In this document: positions 8,213-16,810 of the stretch, one piece after another
How the letters are laid out: every line of letters begins with the position of its first letter
Numbering within the stretch: position 1 is the first letter of the stretch
From: Mycetohabitans endofungorum
GTDB taxonomy: Bacteria > Pseudomonadota > Gammaproteobacteria > Burkholderiales > Burkholderiaceae
Length of the DNA stretch: 64,000 nucleotides
Assembly (NCBI RefSeq): GCF_037477895.1
Contig: NZ_CP132744.1
Location: 1,364,001 to 1,428,000, forward strand
Direction: 5' to 3'
Position numbers and translations under genes: made by a program
The notes under the pieces: model-generated
Databases searched by the model: none
What the model was told of the DNA's origin: nothing
What the model saw: the letters and a program-made list of their open reading frames with translations, nothing else

Positions 8213-8614
8213 ATGCAGCGAGAACTCAACTTAAAGTCGGAAATGCAGCGCGTGGACATACGCTGCATCGATGCGCAGCCGTCAATGACAGCGGCCATCC
8301 GCTTGTGTCAGCAACTCTCCGGCTTGGACGACAAAAAGATCGTCGGAAAGCAGGGCATTGTTGCCGACGTGGCGCAGTGGTCACGCATCACCAGAAGCGG
8401 TCAACATTATTTCCCCCAGGACAAGCTAAACGCCTTCATGGATTTGTGCCACAACGAGGCACCGCTGATCTGGTTAGCACGGTCGCGGGGCTACGAACTC
8501 ACGCCGCTTGAAACGGAGATGGAACGTCGGTTGCGCCTGGAGCGCGAAAAAACCGACGAACTCGAGCGTGAAAACATGCTGCTCAAGAAGCTGCTGACGG
8601 GGAGGGCGGAGTGA
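8213..8614 (+). CDS. Phage regulatory-type protein with C-terminal coiled coil
   Basis: A 133-residue protein recognisable as a conserved prophage family: LKSEMQRVDIRCIDAQPSM, then AAIRLCQQLSGLDDKKI, then DVAQWSRITRSGQHYFPQDK. The last 35 residues are a Glu/Arg-rich coiled coil. The position after cro and before the replication genes suggests a CII-like regulatory role, which is inference. The frame stays open another 50 codons upstream, but the family homology begins near the ATG at 8213. Confidence 0.65.
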   Translation: MQRELNLKSEMQRVDIRCIDAQPSMTAAIRLCQQLSGLDDKKIVGKQGIVADVAQWSRITRSGQHYFPQDKLNAFMDLCHNEAPLIWLARSRGYELTPLETEMERRLRLEREKTDELERENMLLKKLLTGRAE

Positions 8615-8754
8615 AAAAGGCCTATCGCACACTGATTGTATCGCAAGCGTTTACCGTCGCTTGCGTGGTCAACCTCTCCGGCTGGTGCCCGTTGCAAGCG
8701 CAGTCCAAGCGCACACACGGCACCATGTTTAAACAGGCGGAACTGACGGCATAA
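8611..8754 (+). CDS. Small phage protein, GTG start
   Basis: A 47-residue frame starting at a GTG that overlaps the stop of the preceding gene (GTGA) and ending at the TAA at 8752. Sequence begins VKKAYRTLIVSQAFTVACVV. Overlapping start/stop and protein-like composition support it. No family recognised. Confidence 0.5.
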   Translation: MKKAYRTLIVSQAFTVACVVNLSGWCPLQAQSKRTHGTMFKQAELTA

Positions 8755-8790
8755 GCGTCGTACATCATAGACGGTTGAATGGAGCTAAGC

Positions 8791-9669
8791 ATGGCCCGTG
8801 CACGAAACATCAAGCCCGGCATTATGGAAAACGAGGATTTAGCCGAGTTGGACCCGTTTGCCCGACTCCTTTTCATTTATCTGTGGATGCTGGCGGACCG
8901 CGAAGGCCGTCTTGAAGACCGCCCCAAGAAAATAAAAGTAAAAGCGTTACCGTATGACAATGTGGACGCGGATGCACTGCTTAATAGTTTGCAGTCCAAG
9001 GGTTTCATTGTGCGATACACCGTCTCTGGCGTCGGATACATTCAAATTCTGTCGTTTTTGAAGCACCAGAAGCCACACTCGAACGAAACGCCGAGTGAGA
9101 TACCACCTTGGAGCCAAGAACTTGCTACCAAGGTAGAAAGTCCTTGTGACCTTGAGGAGAAGGGCTGCAAACCCAAGCAGCAAGCACTTGGCCCTTGTAT
9201 CTCTGATTCTCTGATTGACGGATTGACTGATTGTCTGATCCCTAGCAAAATCCTTTTGCCCCCGACTGCGTCGGAGGCGCCCTCAAAAAAGCTTAAAGCG
9301 GAAAAGCCGCTTGTGCCGACAACCGAGATCTGGCGCGCGTACGCGACTGCCTACCAGCGCAGGTACGGCGCGTTGCCAGTGCGCAACGCAAAGGTCAACG
9401 GCCAGCTATCGCAGCTGTTGCAGCGCCTTGGCAAGGACGAAGCGCCAGGCGTTGCCGCTTGGTACGTGGACAGCAACAAGCGTTACTACGTGCAAAAGAT
9501 GCACCCGGTGGACTGCCTGCTGGCCGATGCCGAAGCTTTGAGAACGGAGTGGGTGACAAATCGCAGGGTGACCGAGACACAGGCACGCGAGGCGGATCGG
9601 TTGCAGGCGACGGGCGATATGTGGGCGCGAATCCTACGGGATGCGGAGGTGGTTAATGGCGGCAGCTGA
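8791..9669 (+). CDS. Phage O-like replication initiator
   Basis: A 292-residue protein. Residues 1-100 match the widespread phage replication N domain: MARARNIKPGIMENEDLAEL, FIYLWMLADREGRLEDRPKK, ALPYDN, GYIQILSFLKHQKPH. A variable linker (100-170) and a C-terminal domain follow. It would bind the origin and start phage replication with the next gene. I chose the ATG at 8791 because the family begins MARARNIKPG; an ATG 12 bases upstream is also open. Confidence 0.8.
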   Translation: MARARNIKPGIMENEDLAELDPFARLLFIYLWMLADREGRLEDRPKKIKVKALPYDNVDADALLNSLQSKGFIVRYTVSGVGYIQILSFLKHQKPHSNETPSEIPPWSQELATKVESPCDLEEKGCKPKQQALGPCISDSLIDGLTDCLIPSKILLPPTASEAPSKKLKAEKPLVPTTEIWRAYATAYQRRYGALPVRNAKVNGQLSQLLQRLGKDEAPGVAAWYVDSNKRYYVQKMHPVDCLLADAEALRTEWVTNRRVTETQAREADRLQATGDMWARILRDAEVVNGGS

Positions 9670-10318
9670 CTTGATTCAGGCGGTGGCGGCCACGGCCGAG
9701 TTGTGCGGCACGAGTCTAAGCGAGGCGGCGGCCAAGATGCTGGTGGCCGATCTGGCCGCGTTTGATGAGCAAGCAGTGATTGTCGCGCTATCGAAATGCC
9801 GGCGTGAGTTAAGAGGTCGGCTCACACTCGCGGAGATCCTTTCACGGATTGATGATGGCCGTCCGGGGCCACAGGAGGCGTGGGCGATGTTGCCGCGTGA
9901 CCTCAACGCGACGGTGGTGATCACCGATGAGATGGCGCAGGCTTGGGGCCTGGTGCGCAGCCTTCTGAGCGAAGGGGAATGGGTGGCGGCTCGTATGGCG
10001 TTCCTGGAGGCGTACACGAGGCTGGTAACGGACGCGCGCCACGCAGCCAAGCCTGTCAGGTGGTTCGCCTCGCTGGGGTACGACAAGGAAGAACAACAGG
10101 CGGTTATCACACGTGCAGTTGAGACGGGCCGTTTAACGCCCGAGCACGCCAAGGCGCTACTGCCCGGGCCCGTAGACGGACCGATGAGCCAGTTCCTGCT
10201 GACCGGAAATGCAGCCCCGTTGCTTGAGGCACAATCGCCAGCGAACCGGGCTGCTGCGCTGGATAACCTCGGCGAAATAAAGAAGATTATCGCCCGCGTC
10301 TGTGGAGCGAAAGCATGA
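9656..10318 (+). CDS. Phage replication-associated protein (P-like position)
   Basis: A 220-residue helical protein whose start overlaps the O-like gene by 14 bp. It contains LTLAEILSRIDDGRPGPQEAW near residue 60. In lambdoid order the gene after O encodes a helicase loader; I infer a related role from position only, since no ATPase motif is present. Confidence 0.6.
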   Translation: MAAADLIQAVAATAELCGTSLSEAAAKMLVADLAAFDEQAVIVALSKCRRELRGRLTLAEILSRIDDGRPGPQEAWAMLPRDLNATVVITDEMAQAWGLVRSLLSEGEWVAARMAFLEAYTRLVTDARHAAKPVRWFASLGYDKEEQQAVITRAVETGRLTPEHAKALLPGPVDGPMSQFLLTGNAAPLLEAQSPANRAAALDNLGEIKKIIARVCGAKA

Positions 10319-10404
10319 GCGGCAACAGGGAACTGTACCGGCCCGTGCATCCCATATTGCAGGCAGTAAGGGTAACGGAAGTGGGAAAGCATGAACGGAG
10401 ATAA
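10315..10404 (+). CDS. Possible 29-codon overlapping phage ORF
   Basis: An ATG overlaps the previous stop (ATGA) and opens 29 codons (MSGNRELYRPVHPILQAVRV...) ending inside the next gene. Coupled starts on both sides are suggestive, but the frame is too short to assign. Confidence 0.35.
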   Translation: MSGNRELYRPVHPILQAVRVTEVGKHERR

Positions 10405-10765
10405 CCAGGCGCTACATGAGTTTTGCTTGCGTTGGGTTGAGTGGAGCAGGACACGGCGGCTTTATGCACCATTGCGGCCAAAAAATATTTTGCTACGGCT
10501 TAGAGAACCGGCAGGGCTGGGCGATGAGCGTGATGCGGAACTGGATGCGGCGCTAAATTTATTCAACGTGGCGTTGATAGCATACCCGGAAGGACGATCC
10601 AAACAAACATTCATGGCGTTCTATCTGGGTCGGGTCCGCCCGGTTAAGCGAGCAGCCTATGAACTGGGTTATTCGCGCATGGGTTTTTTCAAAGCCGTGC
10701 GCCGGGTGCGGGAGAACGTGTATGCGGTCTCACGCCGCTTGATGCAGGATCGGGAGCAGGTCTAA
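10391..10765 (+). CDS. Phage late regulator, antiterminator Q-like
   Basis: A 124-residue basic protein. The C-terminal half reads RPVKRAAYELGYSRMGFFKA followed by VRRVRENVYAVSRRLM, a sigma-region-4-like helix-turn-helix found in phage antitermination Q-type proteins. It is the last gene of the replication block, exactly where Q lies in lambdoid phages. The assignment rests on this motif and position. Confidence 0.55.
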   Translation: MNGDNQALHEFCLRWVEWSRTRRLYAPLRPKNILLRLREPAGLGDERDAELDAALNLFNVALIAYPEGRSKQTFMAFYLGRVRPVKRAAYELGYSRMGFFKAVRRVRENVYAVSRRLMQDREQV

Positions 10766-10786
10766 TTCTTTGATCCGTTTTGCTGC

Positions 10787-11056
10787 TCATCGGTACACCT
10801 CGCGACGGTTTCCGATTCGCACAACGAGAATGCGCAAAGCGCCGTCCTCGATACTGGCAATAATTCTGCAATCCCCGACACGGTATTTCCAGAAAGCCCT
10901 CAAGCGCGAACCTTTGAGGGCTTCGCCAATGCTGCGAGGGTCGTCCAGTACGGAGACACGCTCATGTAGGAAGGCCAGGATACGGCGGGCACATTGCGGA
11001 TCAAGTTCCTTGAGGTTCTTGCGTGCCAGGCTCGATAGTTCAACCTTCCATGCCAT
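10787..11056 (-). CDS. RelE/ParE-family toxin
   Basis: An 89-residue RelE-fold protein: MAWKVELSSLARKNLKELD, GSRLRAFWKYRVGDCRIIA, then ILVVRIGNRREVYR. The R-x-GDxR core and the HR-type end replaced by NRREVY match ribosome-dependent RelE toxins. It overlaps the antitoxin gene by 17 bp and lies on the strand opposite to the phage operon, as cargo. Confidence 0.88.
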   Translation of the reverse strand: MAWKVELSSLARKNLKELDPQCARRILAFLHERVSVLDDPRSIGEALKGSRLRAFWKYRVGDCRIIASIEDGALRILVVRIGNRREVYR

Positions 11057-11267
11057 AGTGTTTCATCACTTCTTCGAGCGGTGCGGTTTCGGATTTTCCC
11101 GCGCGGATCGCTTCAAGTTCACGCTCGGCCAAGTACAAATCCTCAAGATCGTCGAGGTGTTCGCAAATCGCCTCAGTGATGTAAAAGCTTTTGGTGCGCC
11201 CAGTCAGTTCGGCCAGGTTCTTCAACCGGGCTTCCACATCGCTAGGCAGTCGAATTGAAAGGGCCAT
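11040..11267 (-). CDS. RelB-like ribbon-helix-helix antitoxin
   Basis: A 75-residue partner of the RelE-like toxin. MALSIRLPSDVEARLKNLAE is a ribbon-helix-helix DNA-binding start, followed by TGRTKSFYITEAI and a helical toxin-binding tail. The ATG at 11267 is preceded by AAGGAG; the frame extends upstream without a site. It would autoregulate the operon. Confidence 0.85.
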   Translation of the reverse strand: MALSIRLPSDVEARLKNLAELTGRTKSFYITEAICEHLDDLEDLYLAERELEAIRAGKSETAPLEEVMKHYGMEG

Positions 11268-11582
11268 AGCGCTATGCTCCTTGGATAGTGTGATACAAGT
11301 ATCGTACAAGGCTGGGCGAAGCGCAAGCCCCTTTGTCCAGAAAACGGTGCATTTGCAGATGCCGCATGACGATCGTGGTGAGCTATGCCTTTGCCTTGCT
11401 TCCCGCATCAAGCGTATGCGGATAGTTGGTTCCGGTAAAGAACGGAATGTAACCGAATGAAAAAATGTAAACTTTTTAGTTTACTTAATAAAAGTTTACA
11501 TTTTCCCCAGTTTTTTGTATCATTTTTGAAAGGCTGGATTTTAACGTCCAGACGAAACAACGCGTTGAAAGGCGTGATTTTT

Positions 11583-11618
11583 AAGCCCTGAGCCGGGTCA
11601 ATCGGCCAGGGCTTTTTT
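11583..11618 (+). terminator. Rho-independent terminator
   Basis: AAGCCCTG and CAGGGCTT pair around an inner GCCG/CGGC stem and are followed by six T residues. Confidence 0.75.
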
Positions 11619-11794
11619 CATTGACCGACTCATCGGCCATCCAGACCGCCAGGTCACCGGCCAGGACAAGCCGGCGAGTGTCCTCAACAACCCCGGCAGT
11701 GCGTCAAGCTTATCTCCTACTGGCAAGGACGCACCGCTGACCCGGCGTGAAGGGTATGAACATTTAGTAATCACCGAAAAGTCGCCGTAAAAGC

Positions 11795-11830
11795 GAAAGC
11801 CCCGAACCGTTGGTAGCGGTCGGGGCTTTC
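11795..11830 (+). terminator. Rho-independent terminator
   Basis: GAAAGCCCCGACC-type stem (GAAAGCCCCG paired with CGGGGCTTTC) with a short loop, followed by TTGTTT. It ends transcripts before the small membrane protein gene. Confidence 0.7.
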
Positions 11831-11866
11831 TTGTTTCCACCCCTTGCAGCACCAAGAGGAAGAACG

Positions 11867-12043
11867 TTGTTCAAGTATACGCCGAAATATCAGGTGAAGG
11901 TGGACGGAAAGATGAATTCGACCGATGCTGGAATCGTGGGACGCCGACTGGCTAATGCCGCATTGATCCTAGCAGCCGGGGCCTTTTGCTTTGGGTTTGG
12001 TTTCGGTATTAGCTACATCGTACACGCGATTCGCTGGTGGTGA
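11867..12043 (+). CDS. Small membrane protein, copy 1
   Basis: 58 residues from a TTG with an AAGAGGA site 7 bases upstream; an ATG 15 codons in (MNSTDAGIVG) is an alternative. The second half is a transmembrane segment ending in IRWW. Its first 30 codons lie in the 489-bp repeat and match copy 2 at 13391. A holin-like role is possible from size and topology only. Confidence 0.5.
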   Translation: MFKYTPKYQVKVDGKMNSTDAGIVGRRLANAALILAAGAFCFGFGFGISYIVHAIRWW

Positions 12044-12159
12044 AAGAGAGGCGGAACATGCCGATTCCGTTCCCTCATGGTTTCTGCAATCCTGTTTATG
12101 CGCAGGTATTCGAATAGCGGGCAGAGCGGCTGAGCGAAAACCGGCGGGCTTCTTTCGTG

Positions 12160-12240
12160 ATTGACTCCTCGGCCATCCAGACCGCTCGCAGGCCAGGACA
12201 AGCCGGCGAGTGTTCGTAACAATCCCGGCAGTGCGTCGAG
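12160..12240. repeat. Diverged partial third copy of the repeat core
   Basis: This stretch (ctcggccatccagaccgc ... cccggcagtgcgtc) matches the 11630-11710 and 13154-13234 portions of the 489-bp repeat with several differences. It shows the repeat is older than the exact duplication. Confidence 0.6.
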
Positions 12241-12253
12241 GCTTTACTCCTGT

Positions 12254-12535
12254 TTAACCAAAAAGTTCGCTGTGTGAACCAAGCCGCGCCAATCTGAGCG
12301 TGTCGGAATCCGACTTTCGGTAAATTAACAGCAGGTCGGGCTTGATGTGGCACTCGCGATAGCCTGCCCAATCGCCGGAAAGGTCGTGGTCACGGTAGCG
12401 TGCAGCTAACGGCCGGTCAGTCGCGAGAGCGAGTAGCACCAGCTTGAGCGCATCATCCAGTGTGGCACGGTGTTGCCCCTTGGCTTCCCGCTTGTAATCG
12501 CGTTTGAACGCAGACGATCGGTCAATCGTCCGCAT
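12254..12535 (-). CDS. yafQ: YafQ-family RelE-fold toxin
   Basis: A 93-residue toxin: MRTIDRSSAFKRDYKRE, GYRECHIKPDLLLIYRK, then LARLGSHSELFG. The H..PDLLLIY and C-terminal GSHSELF signatures, with catalytic histidines, are those of YafQ, a ribosome-dependent mRNA endonuclease. It overlaps dinJ by 14 bp. It sits between the two exact 489-bp repeats. Confidence 0.92.
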   Translation of the reverse strand: MRTIDRSSAFKRDYKREAKGQHRATLDDALKLVLLALATDRPLAARYRDHDLSGDWAGYRECHIKPDLLLIYRKSDSDTLRLARLGSHSELFG

Positions 12536-12788
12536 GCAGATCCGCCATCAGACTATCAACACTGGTGAACTTCTTGCCCTTGCCCGCTTCCAGTTCAGCA
12601 ATCGCTTTGCGTGTGGTGGCGTTGGGTACCTTCACCTCAAACGGCAGGCGGTGTTCATCAGCGATGCGCAGCATCAGCAGACGGATGGCATCGGAAATCG
12701 ATAGCCCCATCGCTTCAAGCGCGCTCGCGGCGCGTTCCTTGGTGTGGGTGTCGATGCGAGCACGGACGTAGGTATCAGCGGTACTCAT
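12522..12788 (-). CDS. dinJ: DinJ/RelB-family antitoxin
   Basis: An 88-residue antitoxin beginning MSTADTYVRARIDTHTKERA with the ribbon-helix-helix segment ALEAMGLSISDAIRLLMLRI and a helical C-terminal toxin-wrapping tail. The start at 12788 follows the family; 44 further open codons upstream belong to an unrelated frame. A GGAG-type site is just upstream. Confidence 0.9.
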   Translation of the reverse strand: MSTADTYVRARIDTHTKERAASALEAMGLSISDAIRLLMLRIADEHRLPFEVKVPNATTRKAIAELEAGKGKKFTSVDSLMADLHADD

Positions 12789-12890
12789 GGTCACGCTCCT
12801 TAAACAGTGTACCAATCCGATTGTAGTCACAAATGGACTACAAGACAAGTCTCGGGCGGCGCGCGCAGCCGAAGGCTTTACCCTGAGTAA

Positions 12891-12983
12891 CTGGCCCTTA
12901 CAGCGCAAGCATAGCAACAAACCAGCGTGGCAAGCCGTTTGTCAAAGGGCAAACAGGCAACCCCAAAGGCCGCCCGAAGCGTA
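12891..12983 (+). pseudogene. Fragment 1 of terminase small-subunit 5' end
   Basis: Aligns with codons 1-31 of the intact DUF5681 gene at 14506. It has lost the ATG (CTG here) and one base early in the frame. The match stops just after cgcccgaagcgta, where the second 489-bp repeat approaches. Confidence 0.75.
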
Positions 12984-13106
12984 ACACTTAAGTAACTTTT
13001 TAGTTTACTTAATAAAAGTTTACATTTTCCCCAGTTTTTTGTATCATTTTTGAAAGGCTGGATTTTAACGTCCAGACGAAACAACGCGTTGAAAGGCGTG
13101 ATTTTT

Positions 13107-13142
13107 AAGCCCTGAGCCGGGTCAATCGGCCAGGGCTTTTTT
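13107..13142 (+). terminator. Rho-independent terminator (repeat copy 2)
   Basis: Same hairpin plus T-run as at 11583-11618. Confidence 0.75.
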
Positions 13143-13318
13143 CATTGACCGACTCATCGGCCATCCAGACCGCCAGGTCACCGGCCAGGACAAGCCGGCG
13201 AGTGTCCTCAACAACCCCGGCAGTGCGTCAAGCTTATCTCCTACTGGCAAGGACGCACCGCTGACCCGGCGTGAAGGGTATGAACATTTAGTAATCACCG
13301 AAAAGTCGCCGTAAAAGC

Positions 13319-13354
13319 GAAAGCCCCGAACCGTTGGTAGCGGTCGGGGCTTTC
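13319..13354 (+). terminator. Rho-independent terminator (repeat copy 2)
   Basis: Same hairpin as at 11795-11830. Confidence 0.7.
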
Positions 13355-13390
13355 TTGTTTCCACCCCTTGCAGCACCAAGAGGAAGAACG

Positions 13391-13546
13391 TTGTTCAAGT
13401 ATACGCCGAAATATCAGGTGAAGGTGGACGGAAAGATGAATTCGACCGATGCTGGAATCGTGGGACGCCGACTGGCTAATGCAGCGTTAATTTTGGCAGC
13501 CGGGTTCGGTAGCGCGGCGCTGATTTGGGCGATTCGCTGGTGGTAG
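13391..13546 (+). CDS. Small membrane protein, copy 2
   Basis: 51 residues, TTG start with the same AAGAGGA site as copy 1. The first 30 residues equal copy 1; the hydrophobic segment then differs (AAGFGSAALIWAIRWW versus a longer Phe/Gly-rich span). It is the shorter, possibly ancestral form. Confidence 0.5.
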   Translation: MFKYTPKYQVKVDGKMNSTDAGIVGRRLANAALILAAGFGSAALIWAIRWW

Positions 13547-13690
13547 TTGCGGATGATGTTGAAAGAAATGCCAGCGCAAAGATTTTGGGCGATCTGGCTG
13601 CTTGGCTTGTTATATTTTTCCGCCAAGTTCCTTGACGTACCCATTGTAGTTTCATGGTTGAGTCGATAAAACTCCAAGTTTTAAGCAGTT

Positions 13691-13784
13691 ATGGCCCTTA
13701 ACAGCGCAAGAACAACAAAAAAACAGCGGGGCAAGCCGTTCGAGAAGGGACAAACAGGCATTCCCAAAGGCCGCCCGAAGCGTA
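13691..13784 (+). pseudogene. Fragment 2 of terminase small-subunit 5' end
   Basis: Codons 1-31 of the DUF5681 gene (MALNSARTTKKQRGKPFEKG...) with an intact ATG. The match ends at cgcccgaagcgta, the same point as fragment 1, and the sequence then enters the 3' end of hicB on the opposite strand. The open frame to 13918 past this point is not phage-family sequence. Confidence 0.8.
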
Positions 13785-14198
13785 CTATCGGCGCATGGAT
13801 CGACGCTCGCCATCCTGCATCTCATGCTCTGCCGCAAGCGCAAGGAAAGCGGAGCGCGACAGCTTCCGTTCTTGTGCAGCGGAATCAATTTTCTGCACCA
13901 AGCGTTCGGGCAAGCTGATGTTAAGCCGCACCGCCTTTGCGTTGATTTTGGAAAGATCGATGTCGAATAACATCCAAACGCCGCCCTCGTATTCAGGATG
14001 GTGTGTCAGTTCTTCGAGTGGTGACGGTTCCGGAATTGGCCCTTCCTCGCTGTCAAAATGCGCTTCGACTGCCTCTTGAACGGCAGCCGGCAGGTCGGCC
14101 CAGTTGTCGGCCGCAGCGAAGCAGCCTGGAAAATCCGGGAATGTGACACCGTGGGCATGCTTGGCGTCGCCCACATGGACATAGAGTGGATAGAGCAT
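13785..14198 (-). CDS. hicB: HicB antitoxin
   Basis: A 137-residue antitoxin. Residues 1-65 are the HicB partial RNase H-like fold (YPLYVHVGDAKHAHGVTFPD, FPGCFAAADN), and residues 85-137 are a ribbon-helix-helix DNA-binding domain (AVRLNISLPERLVQKID). It lies 24 bp after hicA. Its stop abuts terminase fragment 2. Confidence 0.92.
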   Translation of the reverse strand: MLYPLYVHVGDAKHAHGVTFPDFPGCFAAADNWADLPAAVQEAVEAHFDSEEGPIPEPSPLEELTHHPEYEGGVWMLFDIDLSKINAKAVRLNISLPERLVQKIDSAAQERKLSRSAFLALAAEHEMQDGERRSMRR

Positions 14199-14222
14199 TG
14201 TTTTCCTCTCAAAAACCGCCGG

Positions 14223-14405
14223 TCACTTCAAGCCAGCCTGTTTCAGGATACTGCGCACCGTGCCCATCGGAAGGTCCTTCTTCGGGTGTGGCACTGTAAC
14301 CTTACCGGCTTTGCTTGCATGCTTGAACTGGTGATGCGATCCGACCGTGCTCGCAAGGAACCAGCCATCGGCTTTCAGAAGCCGAATAAGGTGGGTGCTA
14401 TTCAT
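14223..14405 (-). CDS. hicA: HicA mRNA-interferase toxin
   Basis: A 60-residue HicA toxin, dsRBD-like: MNSTHLIRLLKADGWFLAST, GSHHQFKHA with the catalytic histidine (24 or 25), and VTVPHPKKDLPMGTVRSILK. It cleaves mRNA when not bound by HicB. The start at 14405 matches the family length; 11 further codons upstream are open. Confidence 0.92.
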   Translation of the reverse strand: MNSTHLIRLLKADGWFLASTVGSHHQFKHASKAGKVTVPHPKKDLPMGTVRSILKQAGLK

Positions 14406-14505
14406 GTGTGTAATTATACACATTGTGCGCTGGCGCACAACTCCGGCCGGTCATCCATAAACCACCCGGATTGTGAACCCAGCGACAGGCTTACTTGAAG
14501 CCAAT

Positions 14506-14856
14506 ATGACTTTTAACAGCGCAAGAACAGCAAAAAAACAGCGGGGCAAGCCGTTCGAGAAGGGACAAACAGGCAACCCCAAAGGCCGTCCTAAACGCAC
14601 GCAGGAAGAATTGGACCTGATCGCCGCGTGCAAAGCCAAAACGCCCGACGCGCTTGAGGCGATCGAATCGATCATGTTGGGTGGCAAGAACGAGCGCAAC
14701 CGGTTGTCGGCTGCGCTGGCGATCATCGAGCGGGGTTATGGCAAGCCGGTACAGGGCGTGGAACTAGGGGGCACGGGCGGCGGGCCGATTCAAAGCATAA
14801 ACATGCCTCCAGATAAATTCTGGGAGATCGCCAAGACCATCGCCGATGAGATTTGA
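14506..14856 (+). CDS. DUF5681 protein, putative terminase small subunit
   Basis: A 116-residue protein starting MTFNSARTAKKQRGKPFEKG, with a Lys/Arg-rich GNPKGRPKRTQEE region and a helical C-terminal half. DUF5681 genes commonly precede phage TerL, so it is taken as the DNA-recognition subunit. It ends 2 bp before the terL start. This is the only intact copy; two 5' fragments of it lie upstream. Confidence 0.75.
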   Translation: MTFNSARTAKKQRGKPFEKGQTGNPKGRPKRTQEELDLIAACKAKTPDALEAIESIMLGGKNERNRLSAALAIIERGYGKPVQGVELGGTGGGPIQSINMPPDKFWEIAKTIADEI

Positions 14857-14858
14857 CT

Positions 14859-16241
14859 ATGCATCCATTCAGCCCGGACGAACACTTCGCGGCTGCAAAG
14901 ATGGCACAAGCGGATTTGTACTTCTTCTCGCGCTGGATGTTCTATCAGCGCCGCCGGTACAAATGGCTGCGCGGCCCGCACCACAAAGCAATCTGCGATG
15001 CGCTAATGCGTGTCTTCTTCGGTAAGGCCAACCGGCTAATCATCAACGTACCGCCCCGATATTCAAAAACTGAACTCGCGGTAGTCAACTTTATCGCTTG
15101 GACACTCGGACAGGTACCCGATGCCGAGTTCATCCACGCGAGCTACGCTGCACCGCTGGCCGCAAATAACAGCGCCAACGTGCGCTCGCTCGTGCAGCAC
15201 GAGGCTTACCAGCAGGTTTTCCCAGCCTGCCGCTTAGCCTCGGATTCGAAAAGCCACTGGAGCACCACCGAGGGCGGCGTGATGTACGCCGCTGGTGCCG
15301 GGGGTACGATTACTGGCTTTGGTGCGGGTAAGCACCGCGAGGGCTTTGGCGGCGCAATCATCATTGACGATCCGCACAAGCCCGACGAAGCCAAGAGCGA
15401 TGTCATCCGACAGGGCGTCATCGATTGGTTTCAGAACACGCTGGAGAGCCGCAAGAACAGCAAGGACACGCCGATCATCCTGATCATGCAGCGCCTGCAT
15501 GAGCACGATTTGGCAGGTTGGTTGCTCGATGGTGGCAACGGAGAATCGTGGGAGCACGTTTGTTTGCCTGCAATTCAAGCCGATGGCACGGCGCTATGGC
15601 CAGAGAAACACACCATTGATGATCTGAGGCGGATGGAGCAGGCGGCTCCCTATGTGTTTGCAGGGCAATACCTGCAACGCCCATCTCCACCGGATGGTGG
15701 CCTCATCAAGCCGGACGCAATCACGACAATCGACGCGCTACCTGTGGGCACGATCAAATGGGTGCGCGGTTGGGATTTGGCCGCGACCATCGACGGCGAC
15801 TATACGGCAGGCGCGAAGCTGGGCAAGCTGGAGGATGGCCGCTTTGTCATTGCTGACGTGGTGAGGTTGCGCTGCGGTCCCGACGAGCGGGACGCGGCAC
15901 TGACGAACACAGCCGCTCGCGATGGCAAATCGGTGCGCATTAGTCTGCCCCAAGACCCAGGTCAGGCCGGCAAGACTCAGGCGCTATATCTGACCCGCAA
16001 GCTGGCGGGCTACGCGGTCACCACCTCGCCAGAATCCGGCGACAAGGCGACACGGGCCGAACCGCTGGCCGCGCAGATCAACGTCGGTAATGTGCTCATG
16101 CTGCGCGGTCCGTGGAACGACGCCTTGCTTAACGAAATGCGACTGTTCCCCAATGGAACGCATGATGACCAGGTCGATGCGTGCTCACGCGCGTTTGCCG
16201 AAATCATGGTGCACAAGCGCGGCTTCTTTGATCTGGATTAA
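14859..16241 (+). CDS. Phage terminase large subunit
   Basis: A 460-residue packaging motor. ATPase: Walker A-like VPPRYSKTE (64-72), Walker [10 protein letters not shown] (about 166-174), adenine-side [15 protein letters not shown]. Nuclease: GWDLAAT near 302 and the terminal acidic cluster GTHDDQVDA near 440. Length is normal and no lesion is seen. The ATG at 14859 is preferred to a TTG two codons earlier. Packaging cannot work in isolation because the portal and head genes downstream are broken. Confidence 0.92.
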   Translation: MHPFSPDEHFAAAKMAQADLYFFSRWMFYQRRRYKWLRGPHHKAICDALMRVFFGKANRLIINVPPRYSKTELAVVNFIAWTLGQVPDAEFIHASYAAPLAANNSANVRSLVQHEAYQQVFPACRLASDSKSHWSTTEGGVMYAAGAGGTITGFGAGKHREGFGGAIIIDDPHKPDEAKSDVIRQGVIDWFQNTLESRKNSKDTPIILIMQRLHEHDLAGWLLDGGNGESWEHVCLPAIQADGTALWPEKHTIDDLRRMEQAAPYVFAGQYLQRPSPPDGGLIKPDAITTIDALPVGTIKWVRGWDLAATIDGDYTAGAKLGKLEDGRFVIADVVRLRCGPDERDAALTNTAARDGKSVRISLPQDPGQAGKTQALYLTRKLAGYAVTTSPESGDKATRAEPLAAQINVGNVLMLRGPWNDALLNEMRLFPNGTHDDQVDACSRAFAEIMVHKRGFFDLD

Positions 16242-16810
16242 AACCGACATGTTCAACTGGTTACGACGCAAGGATGAGCCGCCCCAAGCCCCCGAGACCC
16301 CAAAGTCCGGGGGCTTTTTCACGACCAAGCACGATCTGCGTGTCGGCCAGACTGAGGCGTGGGCACATTTGCAGGCATCAACGTTTCAACGCTCGGTGGC
16401 CGATGATTTTTGCGCCGCCGACGTCGGCATGGACGCGAACGAACTTGAAAACAGCGTCAAGCGCGTTGCAACGCTCCGACAGGAAAACATGCCAGCCGCG
16501 CAGGTCGGTTGGTATGCGTCACAGAGCTTTATCGGCTACCAACTCTGCGCGCTGATTGCACAGCATTGGCTGGTTGACAAGGCATGCACGATGCCGGGTA
16601 AGGATGCGATCCGCAATGGCTATACGGTTACGGTCAACGACGGTACAGGAGTGGATGCGGGGGTCATCGACGCAATCCGCAGGGAGGATAAGCGTTTCCG
16701 AATCAACCACCACATGCGCGAGTTCGTGCGCATGGGGCGTGTATTCGGCATTCGCATCGCCATGTTCGTGGTCCAGTCAACCGACCCTGAATATTATGCC
16801 AAGCCATTTA

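Larger units (their letters stand above)
11470..11958. repeat. 489-bp direct repeat, copy 1
   Basis: Matches 12994-13482 at a constant offset of 1524 bp; I found no difference on reading both. It contains two intrinsic terminators and the first 30 codons of a small membrane protein. The copies flank the YafQ/DinJ module and a terminase fragment. Confidence 0.9.
12994..13482. repeat. 489-bp direct repeat, copy 2
   Basis: Second copy of 11470-11958. It begins 10 bp after terminase fragment 1 and ends inside the second small membrane protein gene, where the two copies diverge. Confidence 0.9.

Noticed and set aside
11598..11855. 85-codon minus-strand ORF repeated identically at 13122
   Set aside because: It spans both terminators of the repeat; its identity reflects the DNA duplication rather than coding constraint.
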